Positions 51,185-57,750 of a DNA stretch of 57,750 nt are shown here, piece after piece. The notes below the pieces were generated by a model. It searched no databases. It saw only the letters and a list, made by a program, of their open reading frames with translations, and had not been told where the DNA came from. Source of the stretch: Candidatus Bathyarchaeota archaeon (GTDB taxonomy: Archaea > Thermoproteota > Bathyarchaeia > TCS64); assembly GCA_017883585.1 (NCBI GenBank), contig JADGNG010000081.1, forward strand, positions 1 to 57,750. Direction: 5' to 3'. Positions within the stretch are counted from its first letter, which is position 1, and every line of letters starts with the position of its first letter. A program made the translations under genes and the position numbers.

Positions 51185-52429
51185 ATGAGCAGCTCAAAAG
51201 GAATAGTCTCCAAGGCGGTCGGCTTTCTGAAGCGGCAGGAAAGCGCTTACAGCGTGAACATGGTGAGGCGGAGCGTCGAGAACTTCGCCCTTATGCTCGT
51301 CCAGCAGTACCAATCAATCTACCTAATCGCACTCGGTGCCAACTCCGTTCAGGTGGGTCTCGTAAACAGCCTTGCGGGTGTCGGTACGACACTCACCTCC
51401 CTTCCCGCGGGGTGGGCCATCGACAGGTATGGACTTAAGAAGACTTTCAGCTTCGGCGTCATCTTCATGGCCGTTGGCGCCCTCATTTACGGATTCGCGA
51501 ATAACTGGCTCCTCACTATCCCCGCGATGTTCATCTTCACGCTCGCAGCCAGAGTCAACCAGACGAGCTGCCCGGTCGTCTGTGGGAGCGCTCTCGTAAA
51601 CGAGGACAGGGCTGTCGGGATGCAACTCTGTGATAGTCTTGCAGCCATATCGGGGATAATTGCGCCGATAGTCGGCGCGGCAGTCATAGCCGTCTCCGGT
51701 GGGATGAACGCGGAGGGGATACGCCCACTCTTCTTCATACAGCTCGTCGTCCTCGCCGTAGAGCTGGTCATAGTCCTGCGATGGTTCTCGAACCCGAAGA
51801 GCAGGCTCGGTGTGCAGCCTCGCAGGAGCTTAATTGGAGGCATCCGGGAGGTCATGGCGAAGGGAGTCGCTGTCAAGAGGTTCCTCCTCTATCAGAGTGT
51901 GATGACGGTACCATTCTACCTTAATGCTATCTACATCCCACTCTATGCGTCGCAGGTGAAGGGGGCGGACGCGTTCACCCTCGGTGGGATGGCGACTGCC
52001 TCACTCCTTGTGCCCTTGATACTGTCGGTGCCTTCGGGGAGGCTCGCAGACATCTTTGGTCGGAAGAGGGTTGTCTACCTCTGTATGCCCCTTTATTGCG
52101 CCTCGCTTGTGATACTGGCCCTTGCTCCCGTCGGCAACTCGGTTATGATCATTCTCGCCGGTATCTTCCAAGGTTTCTACATGCTGGGAATGGTAACTGG
52201 AAATGCTATGAGGGCTGAGCTCGTCCCCATTTCCCTGCTAGGTAGCTGGAGTGGACTCCTTGGTCTATTCGGCGGTGTAGTGGGCATCATTGTCCCCATA
52301 TCCGCGGGGGTACTCTGGAACTCGATACAGCCCACCTCCGTGCTCCTCTTCCTAATCGCCTCCACCATCATAGGCGGCGTGGTCCTCACTTCAATCCCCG
52401 AGACACTGAAGCTGAAGAAAGAGGAATAG
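51185..52429 (+). CDS. MFS transporter
   Basis: 414 residues, 12 helices. MFS A-motif between helices 2 and 3: GWAIDRYGLKKTF, repeated in the second half as GRLADIFGRKRVVY. Substrate unknown; general shape as in multidrug or metabolite exporters. Start ATG 51185 chosen because the predicted first helix begins about 35 residues later; an in-frame ATG at 51044 would add 47 basic residues. Confidence 0.85.
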   Translation: MSSSKGIVSKAVGFLKRQESAYSVNMVRRSVENFALMLVQQYQSIYLIALGANSVQVGLVNSLAGVGTTLTSLPAGWAIDRYGLKKTFSFGVIFMAVGALIYGFANNWLLTIPAMFIFTLAARVNQTSCPVVCGSALVNEDRAVGMQLCDSLAAISGIIAPIVGAAVIAVSGGMNAEGIRPLFFIQLVVLAVELVIVLRWFSNPKSRLGVQPRRSLIGGIREVMAKGVAVKRFLLYQSVMTVPFYLNAIYIPLYASQVKGADAFTLGGMATASLLVPLILSVPSGRLADIFGRKRVVYLCMPLYCASLVILALAPVGNSVMIILAGIFQGFYMLGMVTGNAMRAELVPISLLGSWSGLLGLFGGVVGIIVPISAGVLWNSIQPTSVLLFLIASTIIGGVVLTSIPETLKLKKEE

Positions 52430-52493
52430 TCGATTTTAGCTAAAATGAAACATATATCCACAAGGGATCACCACGCCTCACCAGCGTGAAAAC

Positions 52494-52922
52494 ATGGAGA
52501 AAAATATGGATATGGTGAAGGTCGGCGGCAAGATTCTCGTCGGCTGGGACGGCTCGATGTCTTCGAACGCGGCCCTCGACAGGGCGACAGAGATAGCGAA
52601 GGCGTCGAAGGCTGCTATGACTGTCCTCTACGTCTACTATGATCCGTCAATCGCGAAATCTGATAAAATGATTGAGATGACGGAAAACTCTGAGGCAGAC
52701 GTGGGCAATAGGGTGTTCCGGGACATCGAGATGAAGCTCTCGAAGGCGGGCGTCGACTACGACTTCCGCACCGACGAGGGAAACGACGAGGCTAAGGCCA
52801 TAACCAGGATGGCGGAGGCTGAGGACTACGACCTCATAGTCGTCGGCGCTGGCGTGAAGCGGGCTGGCTCCGTCGCGGACAGAATCTCCGCGGGGAAGAA
52901 GGTCAAGACGCTCGTCGTCTAG
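52494..52922 (+). CDS. Universal stress protein (UspA family)
   Basis: 142 residues. ILVGWDGSMSSNAALDRA is the N-terminal UspA strand-helix; YDLIVVGAGVKRAGSVADRIS is the C-terminal nucleotide loop. In ATP-binding UspA the loop is G-x2-G-x9-G-(S/T); here VVGAGVKRAGS is shortened, so ATP binding is doubtful. Start ATG 52494; ATG 52506 (MVKVGG) is an alternative. Confidence 0.88.
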   Translation: MEKNMDMVKVGGKILVGWDGSMSSNAALDRATEIAKASKAAMTVLYVYYDPSIAKSDKMIEMTENSEADVGNRVFRDIEMKLSKAGVDYDFRTDEGNDEAKAITRMAEAEDYDLIVVGAGVKRAGSVADRISAGKKVKTLVV

Positions 52923-52974
52923 ACCCGGCGTTCAGGTTTTTATTCGAACGTTTCCAAAAAGTAGTTGATCCACT

Positions 52975-53454
52975 TTGGTGAACATTAAGGACGCTGAGGC
53001 CCCATTTGAGGAGATTGTGGGGCTCGCCGAGGCCTTCCGAAAGTCGAAGATTCTCTTCATGGTAACCTTCGCGAAGGGAGGGGAAGAACATTGCAGGGCG
53101 ATGACAAACCTGAACGAGAACCCCTATGAGGTCATTTGGTTTCCGACCGCTACGAAGACGAGGAAAGTGGAGGACATCAGTTGGAATAAGAGGGTGCTTC
53201 TCCTCTTCCAGGCGGAGGAACCCGAGATGTACTATGAGCTCGAGGGAGAGGGCTACCTCGCCGGTAAGGAGGAAGTGACCGAGAAGTGGGTCTGGTGGTG
53301 GCTCTACTGGCACCCGCATCAGGCGGAGAGATACTGGGAACCTCGTGGCAGTGACCACCCTGAGAGGACAATAATAAAGGTCCGTCCTATCTCCGCGCGT
53401 CTTCTTCATGGTTCAATGGCGGAGGATATGAAGAAGAGTATGCCGAAATACTGA
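52975..53454 (+). CDS. Pyridoxamine 5'-phosphate oxidase-like FMN-binding protein
   Basis: 159 residues. The split-barrel flavin fold shows as SKILFMVTFAKGGEEHCRAMTN, EVIWFPTATKTRKVEDI and a long Trp-rich stretch (EKWVWWWLYWHP). It resembles the 'general stress protein 26' branch, whose natural role is unclear. Start TTG 52975 or GTG 52978; 52 bases after the UspA stop, the two may be co-transcribed. Confidence 0.8.
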   Translation: MVNIKDAEAPFEEIVGLAEAFRKSKILFMVTFAKGGEEHCRAMTNLNENPYEVIWFPTATKTRKVEDISWNKRVLLLFQAEEPEMYYELEGEGYLAGKEEVTEKWVWWWLYWHPHQAERYWEPRGSDHPERTIIKVRPISARLLHGSMAEDMKKSMPKY

Positions 53455-53499
53455 GGCTGAGGAGCAAGCTCAATAAGGAATCGTAGTAGTCTAGGGCTT

Positions 53500-54417
53500 G
53501 TGGTTACGCGCAAGCCGATCTCGCTTTCAAGTCTGGTGCCATTCATAGCTATGGGGAGTCTGTTCCTAATCATTGACCTCTTAGCATTGTTACTAGTGAC
53601 ACCATTTAGCGACGCGGGGCTCTTCGCCTTCTCAGACTCGGGGAACCCGCTTGATATCGTCTACTTCGTGGCTATGATGCTTGTCGCTACTGGGGTGATC
53701 CTCGTCCTCGCGAGGTTTAGGGGAGGCAAGCTAGTGCGGTGGGTGCTCACGGGAACGATCTGGTTCTCAATATTCTCGACGTTTTATTCTCTTGTGTTGT
53801 TCGTCTTCGACGACCCACTTGCCACGGGGTTATCATTAGTCGGGTCACTGGTACTAATAGCGGCGCTCGTCAGGTATCAAAGGTGGTACCTCATCGATGC
53901 CTCAGCGCTTCTGCTTGGTGCGGTCTCGACGGCCGTGCTCGGGATAAGCGTGAGTCCGCCTCTAGTTTCTGTGCTCCTTCTCGGGTTGGCTGTCTACGAC
54001 GCGATCGCGGTCTACAAGACGGGACACATGCTGACACTCGCTCAGTCGATATTGAACTCGGGGTTGCCCCTCATGGTGGTTGTTCCCAAGAGTCTCGACT
54101 ACAGAGAGCCGCAGGGGATCAAGATTCAAAAAGATGCACCGCCACCGGGCAGCGAGCGTAACGCATTCTACATGGGCCTCGGCGACCTCGTCATACCCGG
54201 TTGCCTCGTCGTCTCCATCTACGGGGCCATAGGCGCCGCTGGTCTGCCGATAGTCGCCTCAGTTATAATTGGGACCCTGATCGGCTTCGTCGTACTCTCA
54301 GCCTTCGTCGTAAGCGGTAAGCCGCAAGCAGGTCTACCATTCCTTTGCAGTGGAGCGATCCTCGGTTACGTTGTCTCGAGTTTTATACTACTCGGGCATC
54401 TAGCGGGGATGGGTTAA
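53500..54417 (+). CDS. Presenilin-like intramembrane aspartyl protease (A22 family)
   Basis: 305 residues, nine helices. The two catalytic Asp are Asp167 in AVYDAIAVY (YD motif) and Asp229 in MGLGDLVIP (GLGD). The third motif, normally PAL, reads QAGLPFL here, with Leu-Pro kept but PA replaced. It should cut membrane protein segments or signal peptide remnants. Start GTG 53500, just after the PNPOx-like gene on the same strand. Confidence 0.92.
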   Translation: MVTRKPISLSSLVPFIAMGSLFLIIDLLALLLVTPFSDAGLFAFSDSGNPLDIVYFVAMMLVATGVILVLARFRGGKLVRWVLTGTIWFSIFSTFYSLVLFVFDDPLATGLSLVGSLVLIAALVRYQRWYLIDASALLLGAVSTAVLGISVSPPLVSVLLLGLAVYDAIAVYKTGHMLTLAQSILNSGLPLMVVVPKSLDYREPQGIKIQKDAPPPGSERNAFYMGLGDLVIPGCLVVSIYGAIGAAGLPIVASVIIGTLIGFVVLSAFVVSGKPQAGLPFLCSGAILGYVVSSFILLGHLAGMG

Positions 54418-54477
54418 ACTCCGATAGGATCTGGCCTAGTTCACATCGTGCGGGTCTGTAAGTTATTTTGGATTAAA

Positions 54478-55467
54478 CTACTGCTTCTGCCACTTTGCAC
54501 TCGTGTAGTAGACCTTCGGTGTCTGGACGTTCATCGGCGGCTGCCCTTTTGCCACTCTGATGACGTTCCACACGGCGGTCTCGCGCATTTCACCCATAAT
54601 ACCAGGCGTGCTGCCGATGTGCGGGACCATGCTGATGTTGTCGAGGGTCCTTAGTGGACTGTCCTTCGGCAGGGGCTCCGCCTCGTAGACGTCGAGGCAA
54701 GCGCCGCTTATACGCTTCTCTTGCAGGACCTTAATGAGCGCCTTCTCGTCGACAACTGGCCCCCTCGCGGAGGATACGAATATGGCCGTGGGCTTGAGAA
54801 GGCTCAGCTCCTTCTCCCCGATCATGTGGCGCGTCTCGTCGTTTAGCGGAACGTGGACGGTGACTATGTCGGATTGCTTGAGTAGAGTTTCTAAGTCTAC
54901 TAGCTTGGCGTTGAACTGCTGAGCCCTGGCCTCCGTGATGTATGGGTCGTATGTCAGTACGTCCATGTTAAAGGCGTGCTTGGCGAAGTGTGCCATCCTG
55001 CTGCCGATGGCTCCTAAACCGATGATTCCGATAATGCTATTCCTGATCTCTACCTGCCTCTCAACTTCGACGCGTGACCATCCACCCTCGCGCATCAGGC
55101 GGTTGTGTGCACCGATCCTCCTAGCGATGTCGAGTATCATGCCGAAGTCTAGCTCGACAACACTGTTAGCGTTGACACCAGCGACGTTGCAGATGATTAC
55201 GCCCTTCGCTGCCGCCGCGACTTCATCTATGTACTCGTAGCCAACGCTTGTGGTCTGTATAAGCTTCAGTTTGTCAGCCGCGTTGATCACGGGAGCCGTG
55301 ATTGGGCCGCCGGTGATGATTACGTCGACCCCATTCACCTTTCCGAGGAGAGTCTTCTCGTCCCCGTTCTCGGAGATTTCAACGTCGGCGAGCTTCCTCA
55401 GCTCCTTTAGCCTCTCGGATTTCTGGATATCCTGGGCCCATCGGCCCGCGACGAATAATATCTTCAT
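54478..55467 (-). CDS. D-2-hydroxyacid dehydrogenase (NAD-dependent)
   Basis: 329 residues from ATG 55467. Rossmann motif GIIGLGAIGSRMA near 150, then the catalytic trio: Arg in VSSARGPVVD, Glu in DVYEAEPLP and His in MVPHIGSTP. Fits glyoxylate, hydroxypyruvate, phosphoglycerate or 2-ketogluconate reductases. It lies ten bases after a RraA-family gene on the same strand, which hints at oxaloacetate, pyruvate or related 2-oxoacid chemistry. Confidence 0.9.
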   Translation of the reverse strand: MKILFVAGRWAQDIQKSERLKELRKLADVEISENGDEKTLLGKVNGVDVIITGGPITAPVINAADKLKLIQTTSVGYEYIDEVAAAAKGVIICNVAGVNANSVVELDFGMILDIARRIGAHNRLMREGGWSRVEVERQVEIRNSIIGIIGLGAIGSRMAHFAKHAFNMDVLTYDPYITEARAQQFNAKLVDLETLLKQSDIVTVHVPLNDETRHMIGEKELSLLKPTAIFVSSARGPVVDEKALIKVLQEKRISGACLDVYEAEPLPKDSPLRTLDNISMVPHIGSTPGIMGEMRETAVWNVIRVAKGQPPMNVQTPKVYYTSAKWQKQ

Positions 55468-55477
55468 CAATTACACC

Positions 55478-56197
55478 TCAGTATGTCTTGTTTCCCTCTA
55501 CAGTCTGCTTCCACTTCTTAAGGCTGAACTCGGGGTCCTTGTAAATCTTCATCGTGGCTCCCTCGGATTCCAGGAGCTTCTCCGCCCTCTCTAGGACTTC
55601 CGCCAGCTTCTCAGCTGGGAACTTCACTGCCCCGTGCATGTCCATGTGTACCATGTCCCCCGGCATAACGGTCATGCCACCGATCTTGACTGGCACACCG
55701 ACGGCCTTAACCATGAAGTCGCCGTGTCCAGGAGTTACACCGGTCGAGTAGTACTGGAAGTTCAGGGGCTTTATAGCGTCGATGTCCCTCATAGGGCCGT
55801 TAGTTATAACCCCGATGACCCCCTGAGCCTTGTACTGGGTAGTCATGATCTCCCCGAATAGGCCGACTCTATTGTCGAGTTCAGGTGGGAACTGCTGTTC
55901 GGCGACGAGGACCACTGGCTTCCTTGTCTTGTCGATGTGCTCTGGTAGGGCCCACCTGCTCATGCCGGTGAACTTCTCGGAGCGTTCACAGAATACGACG
56001 GTGGAGACGTAGCCGACCTTCGGCCCCATCTCCGGGTAGACGCAATGGATTGTCGCGTCCGTGTACCACTCCCCGTACCACGCGTCGTAGAGTTTCATGC
56101 AGTTGTCGGAGCGTGGGTATGTAGCCACGACGTTGCTGATGGTCGGTGTATCGATCTTCTCGAGCTTCGTGATGATCTCTTTCTCTGTTAGGATCAT
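55478..56197 (-). CDS. RraA/HMG-aldolase family protein
   Basis: 239 residues. The barrel-like fold shows as DTPTISNVV near the start, VGLFGEIMTTQYKAQGVIGVI and the metal-site motif NGPMRDIDAIK, then GDMVHMDMHGAVKFP. Family members act as 4-hydroxy-4-methyl-2-oxoglutarate aldolases or oxaloacetate decarboxylases, and some inhibit RNase E. With a 2-hydroxyacid dehydrogenase next door, an aldolase or decarboxylase role is more likely. Start ATG 56197. Confidence 0.85.
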   Translation of the reverse strand: MILTEKEIITKLEKIDTPTISNVVATYPRSDNCMKLYDAWYGEWYTDATIHCVYPEMGPKVGYVSTVVFCERSEKFTGMSRWALPEHIDKTRKPVVLVAEQQFPPELDNRVGLFGEIMTTQYKAQGVIGVITNGPMRDIDAIKPLNFQYYSTGVTPGHGDFMVKAVGVPVKIGGMTVMPGDMVHMDMHGAVKFPAEKLAEVLERAEKLLESEGATMKIYKDPEFSLKKWKQTVEGNKTY

Positions 56198-56282
56198 GTT
56201 GGTTTCTCGTTGTAGTTAAGCGATATAATCGTATCTGATTTGTTGAGAGGATGTGAGTGTTTTAGAGGGGCAGATATTATTC

Positions 56283-56915
56283 TTACTTGAGGTATTTTTT
56301 ATACCATTCAATGGAGAGTTTGGCGACCTCCTCCAGCTTCCCCCGTTCCTCGAAGAGGTGGGTAGCGCCATTCACGATCTTGAGCTCGGTGGTGGCACTC
56401 ATGTGCCTCTGAGCCGATCTGTTCATCTCAAGCACTTCGTAATCTAGCCCGCCGACTATGAGTAGGGTCGGGGCTTTCACGTTAGGTAGACTCGGTCCCG
56501 CCAGGTCAGGTCTGCCCCCTCTTGAGACGATAGCGGTTACTAGCTCCGGTTTTTCAGCTGCTGCGATGAGTGCTGCTGAGGCCCCGGTGCTCGCACCGTA
56601 GTAACCAAATGGCAGTGTAGACCTTCCCCTGAGCCACTCTGCAGCCAATATGAGCCTCGATCCTAGGAGCTGCACATCGAATCGATATTCCATGGTGAAT
56701 TCGTCCTTCGCGGATTCATCCTCCGTTAGTAGATCGACGAGTAGTGTTGAGAACCCAGCTTGGTTGAAGCGGTTTGCGACCTGGTTGTTCCTCGGGCTGA
56801 GTCTTCCGCTTCCACTACCGTGGGCGAATAGGATAACCCCGTTTGCCCCCGGAGGGGTGTTGAGCTCTCCGAGGAGCCTGATCTGACCAGTGCCAACTAT
56901 TACGGATTCGAGCGT
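56283..56915 (-). pseudogene. Dienelactone-hydrolase-type alpha/beta hydrolase, start codon missing (C-terminal half of a broken fusion?)
   Basis: The frame from the TAA at 56916-56918 to 56283 reads LLGELNTPPGANGVILFAHGSGSGRLSP, then SLLVDLLTEDESAKDE-like, GYYGASTGASAAL (nucleophile Ser in GxSTG), VSRGGRPDLAGPSLP and GGLDYEVLEMNRSA with a final His in NGATHLFEE. That is a complete hydrolase, about 210 residues, but its N-terminal 70 codons have no ATG, GTG or TTG; the first is ATG 56693 inside the domain. In many bacteria this domain is fused behind a phosphoribosyltransferase like the one just upstream. One extra A in the AAA run (plus-strand TTT at 56915-56917) would fuse them. Confidence 0.75.
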
Positions 56916-57544
56916 TTAGCACCGTCTCCATCTTCGAGTATCTTCTTCGTCTCCTCATCAGAGACCTGTGTAAAGTTAGAGTAGAACTGGCCGATGGCTA
57001 AGAAGTCCCTTGGCTGCAGGACTACGACGACCTCGTCTGCCACTAGTTTCAGCTCGCTGATGCTTTCTGGTGGCGCCACGGGGACGGCTACGACTATGGA
57101 GGAGGGCTTCATGCTCCTGAGAACTTTGATCGCCATCATCATGGAGGCCCCAGTCGCGACGCCATCATCGACTATGATCGCGACCTTCCCGGCTATTTCT
57201 ACCGGTCTGTGGCTGCCTCTAAGCATTGTAACACGTTCGCGTGCCTCACGTTGCTTTGACCTGACCTCCTCGTCAATGTAGCTCTTGGGGACCGAGCTTG
57301 CCATGTCCTCATTGAGGAAGAAAGCGTCGGGGCTCGCAGCGCCGAGCGCGAGCTCCGGGTTGCCGGGGTACCCGAGCTTTTTTATTATGACAACCTCGAG
57401 GGGGGCATGCAAGCTCTTCGCAACCTCCCAAGCAACGACAATTCCGCCTCTAGGGATGCCGAGTACCACCACGTCGGGCTTCCCACGGTAACCGGATAGA
57501 GCCGAGGCGAGTTGAATCCCAGCGTCGCGCCTGTCTGTGAACAT
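56900..57544 (-). CDS. Phosphoribosyltransferase domain protein (N-terminal half of a PRT-hydrolase fusion?)
   Basis: 214 residues. Fold: DRRDAGIQLASALSGY opening, VVVLGIPRGGIVVAWEVA, then the PRPP loop VAIIVDDGVATGAS (126-133) and AVPVAPPESI. Purine-salvage-like or ComF-like by motif; the base it uses is unknown. Ends in EDGDGAKRSNP. It overlaps the following dienelactone hydrolase frame. If fused, the joint would read DGAKTLESVIVG. ATG 57544. Confidence 0.85.
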   Translation of the reverse strand: MFTDRRDAGIQLASALSGYRGKPDVVVLGIPRGGIVVAWEVAKSLHAPLEVVIIKKLGYPGNPELALGAASPDAFFLNEDMASSVPKSYIDEEVRSKQREARERVTMLRGSHRPVEIAGKVAIIVDDGVATGASMMMAIKVLRSMKPSSIVVAVPVAPPESISELKLVADEVVVVLQPRDFLAIGQFYSNFTQVSDEETKKILEDGDGAKRSNP

Positions 57545-57700
57545 AAAGCCACACCGTATGCTCTTGTCGAGTCTCCGATTACCGGATGGGAATCGGCGAA
57601 CATCAATCCTTCCCCCATTTGACCCTACCGAAAAGGCGTAGGTTTTTCCATAACGCTTATCCAGATTTCACCTAGAATTCGATACACAGGAGTTGTTTGA

Positions 57701-57750
57701 ATGAGCGTCCTAAAGAAAGAGTATGATATTGGCGTGAAGCGTCTTTGGAG
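57701..57750 (+). CDS. Start of an unidentified gene, cut by the window edge
   Basis: ATG 57701 opens MSVLKKEYDIGVKRLW; AGGAG lies 10-14 bases upstream. Sixteen codons are too few to name it. Confidence 0.45.
   Translation, partial: MSVLKKEYDIGVKRLW

Noticed and set aside
56900..56920. Programmed -1 frameshift between the phosphoribosyltransferase and hydrolase
   Set aside because: The site GCT-AAA-CGC is not a good slippery heptamer and slipping would place tRNA-Lys on TAA; a one-base loss is simpler.
57566..57590. Small inverted repeat CCGATT/AATCGG near the phosphoribosyltransferase start
   Set aside because: Only six bases per arm and no second copy; not enough to call an operator.
1..57750. 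tRNA, rRNA or CRISPR arrays
   Set aside because: I looked for T-loop sequences, rRNA blocks and regularly spaced repeats on both strands and found none beyond the 21-bp repeat, which has no spacers.

Overview
The window comes from an archaeon. It carries an A-type (A/V) ATP synthase cluster, an Fpo-like complex I / energy-converting hydrogenase operon, many starts that sit 20-35 bases below a TATA-like box with no leader, frequent GTG and TTG starts, and a UDP-sulfoquinovose synthase (Agl3/SQD1 type) with a nucleotide-sugar dehydrogenase that fit an archaeal surface-glycan pathway. I cannot name the lineage from sequence alone; an uncultivated TACK-type (Thermoproteota-like) archaeon is a reasonable guess. 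Most of the window is moderately GC-rich. The stretch from about 38.3 to 41.3 kb is strikingly AT-rich and looks acquired.

Layout. 1-7.2 kb holds amidohydrolase and transport genes: an N-carbamoyl-amino-acid hydrolase (cut by the window edge), two close M20 metallopeptidase paralogues, a PHP phosphoesterase, a QueT-like transporter, a DUF998-like membrane protein, a GyrI-like protein and an orphan. 7.2-9.6 kb holds a membrane-anchored HtrA protease, a gene-free stretch with a 21-bp tandem repeat, and a pyruvate-kinase C-domain protein. 9.7-15.8 kb (minus strand) is the ATP synthase operon F-H-E-A-B-D-C, without the membrane subunits I and K. 16.1-25.9 kb (minus strand) is a complex I-type operon A-B-C-D-H-I-J-J'-K-N-L-M.

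The main result is in that operon. NuoD keeps both CxxC nickel-binding motifs of [NiFe] hydrogenases plus a C-terminal tail after DPCxxCTDR. NuoB has a hydrogenase-type CxxCD motif in place of the complex I double cysteine. A hydrogenase maturation protease (HycI) lies directly upstream, and no NADH-dehydrogenase (E/F/G) or FpoF gene is present. The machine is therefore best read as a ferredoxin-linked, proton-pumping group 4 [NiFe] hydrogenase built on a complete complex I membrane arm, including NuoA and three antiporter-like pumps. A second, decayed hycI-like gene lies at 48.9-49.4 kb.

26.0-29.8 kb holds HycI, a ThiF/MoeB-like E1 enzyme, a rhomboid protease and two unknown membrane proteins. 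29.9-37.0 kb is a Dpp/Opp peptide ABC transporter whose substrate-binding protein appears circularly permuted. 37.2-38.3 kb is a zinc-ribbon coiled-coil protein. 38.3-41.3 kb is the AT-rich island: a possible structured RNA, an acyltransferase and two glycosyltransferases. 41.3-48.6 kb has an MFS transporter, a lone Lrp/AsnC RAM domain, Agl3, a frameshifted PAP2 phosphatase, an ArsR-type regulator with a membrane partner, a second HtrA and a UDP-sugar dehydrogenase. 49.4-57.7 kb has a histone-deacetylase-like enzyme, a Cys-rich protein, an MFS transporter, UspA, a PNPOx-like protein, a presenilin-type protease, a D-2-hydroxyacid dehydrogenase with a RraA-family gene, and a phosphoribosyltransferase/dienelactone-hydrolase pair that looks like one fusion gene split by a one-base loss.

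The two intact-looking genes interrupted by one missing base in a homopolymer (44.6 kb and 56.9 kb) could be assembly errors. The hycI relic has both a frameshift and a stop codon and is more likely real decay.
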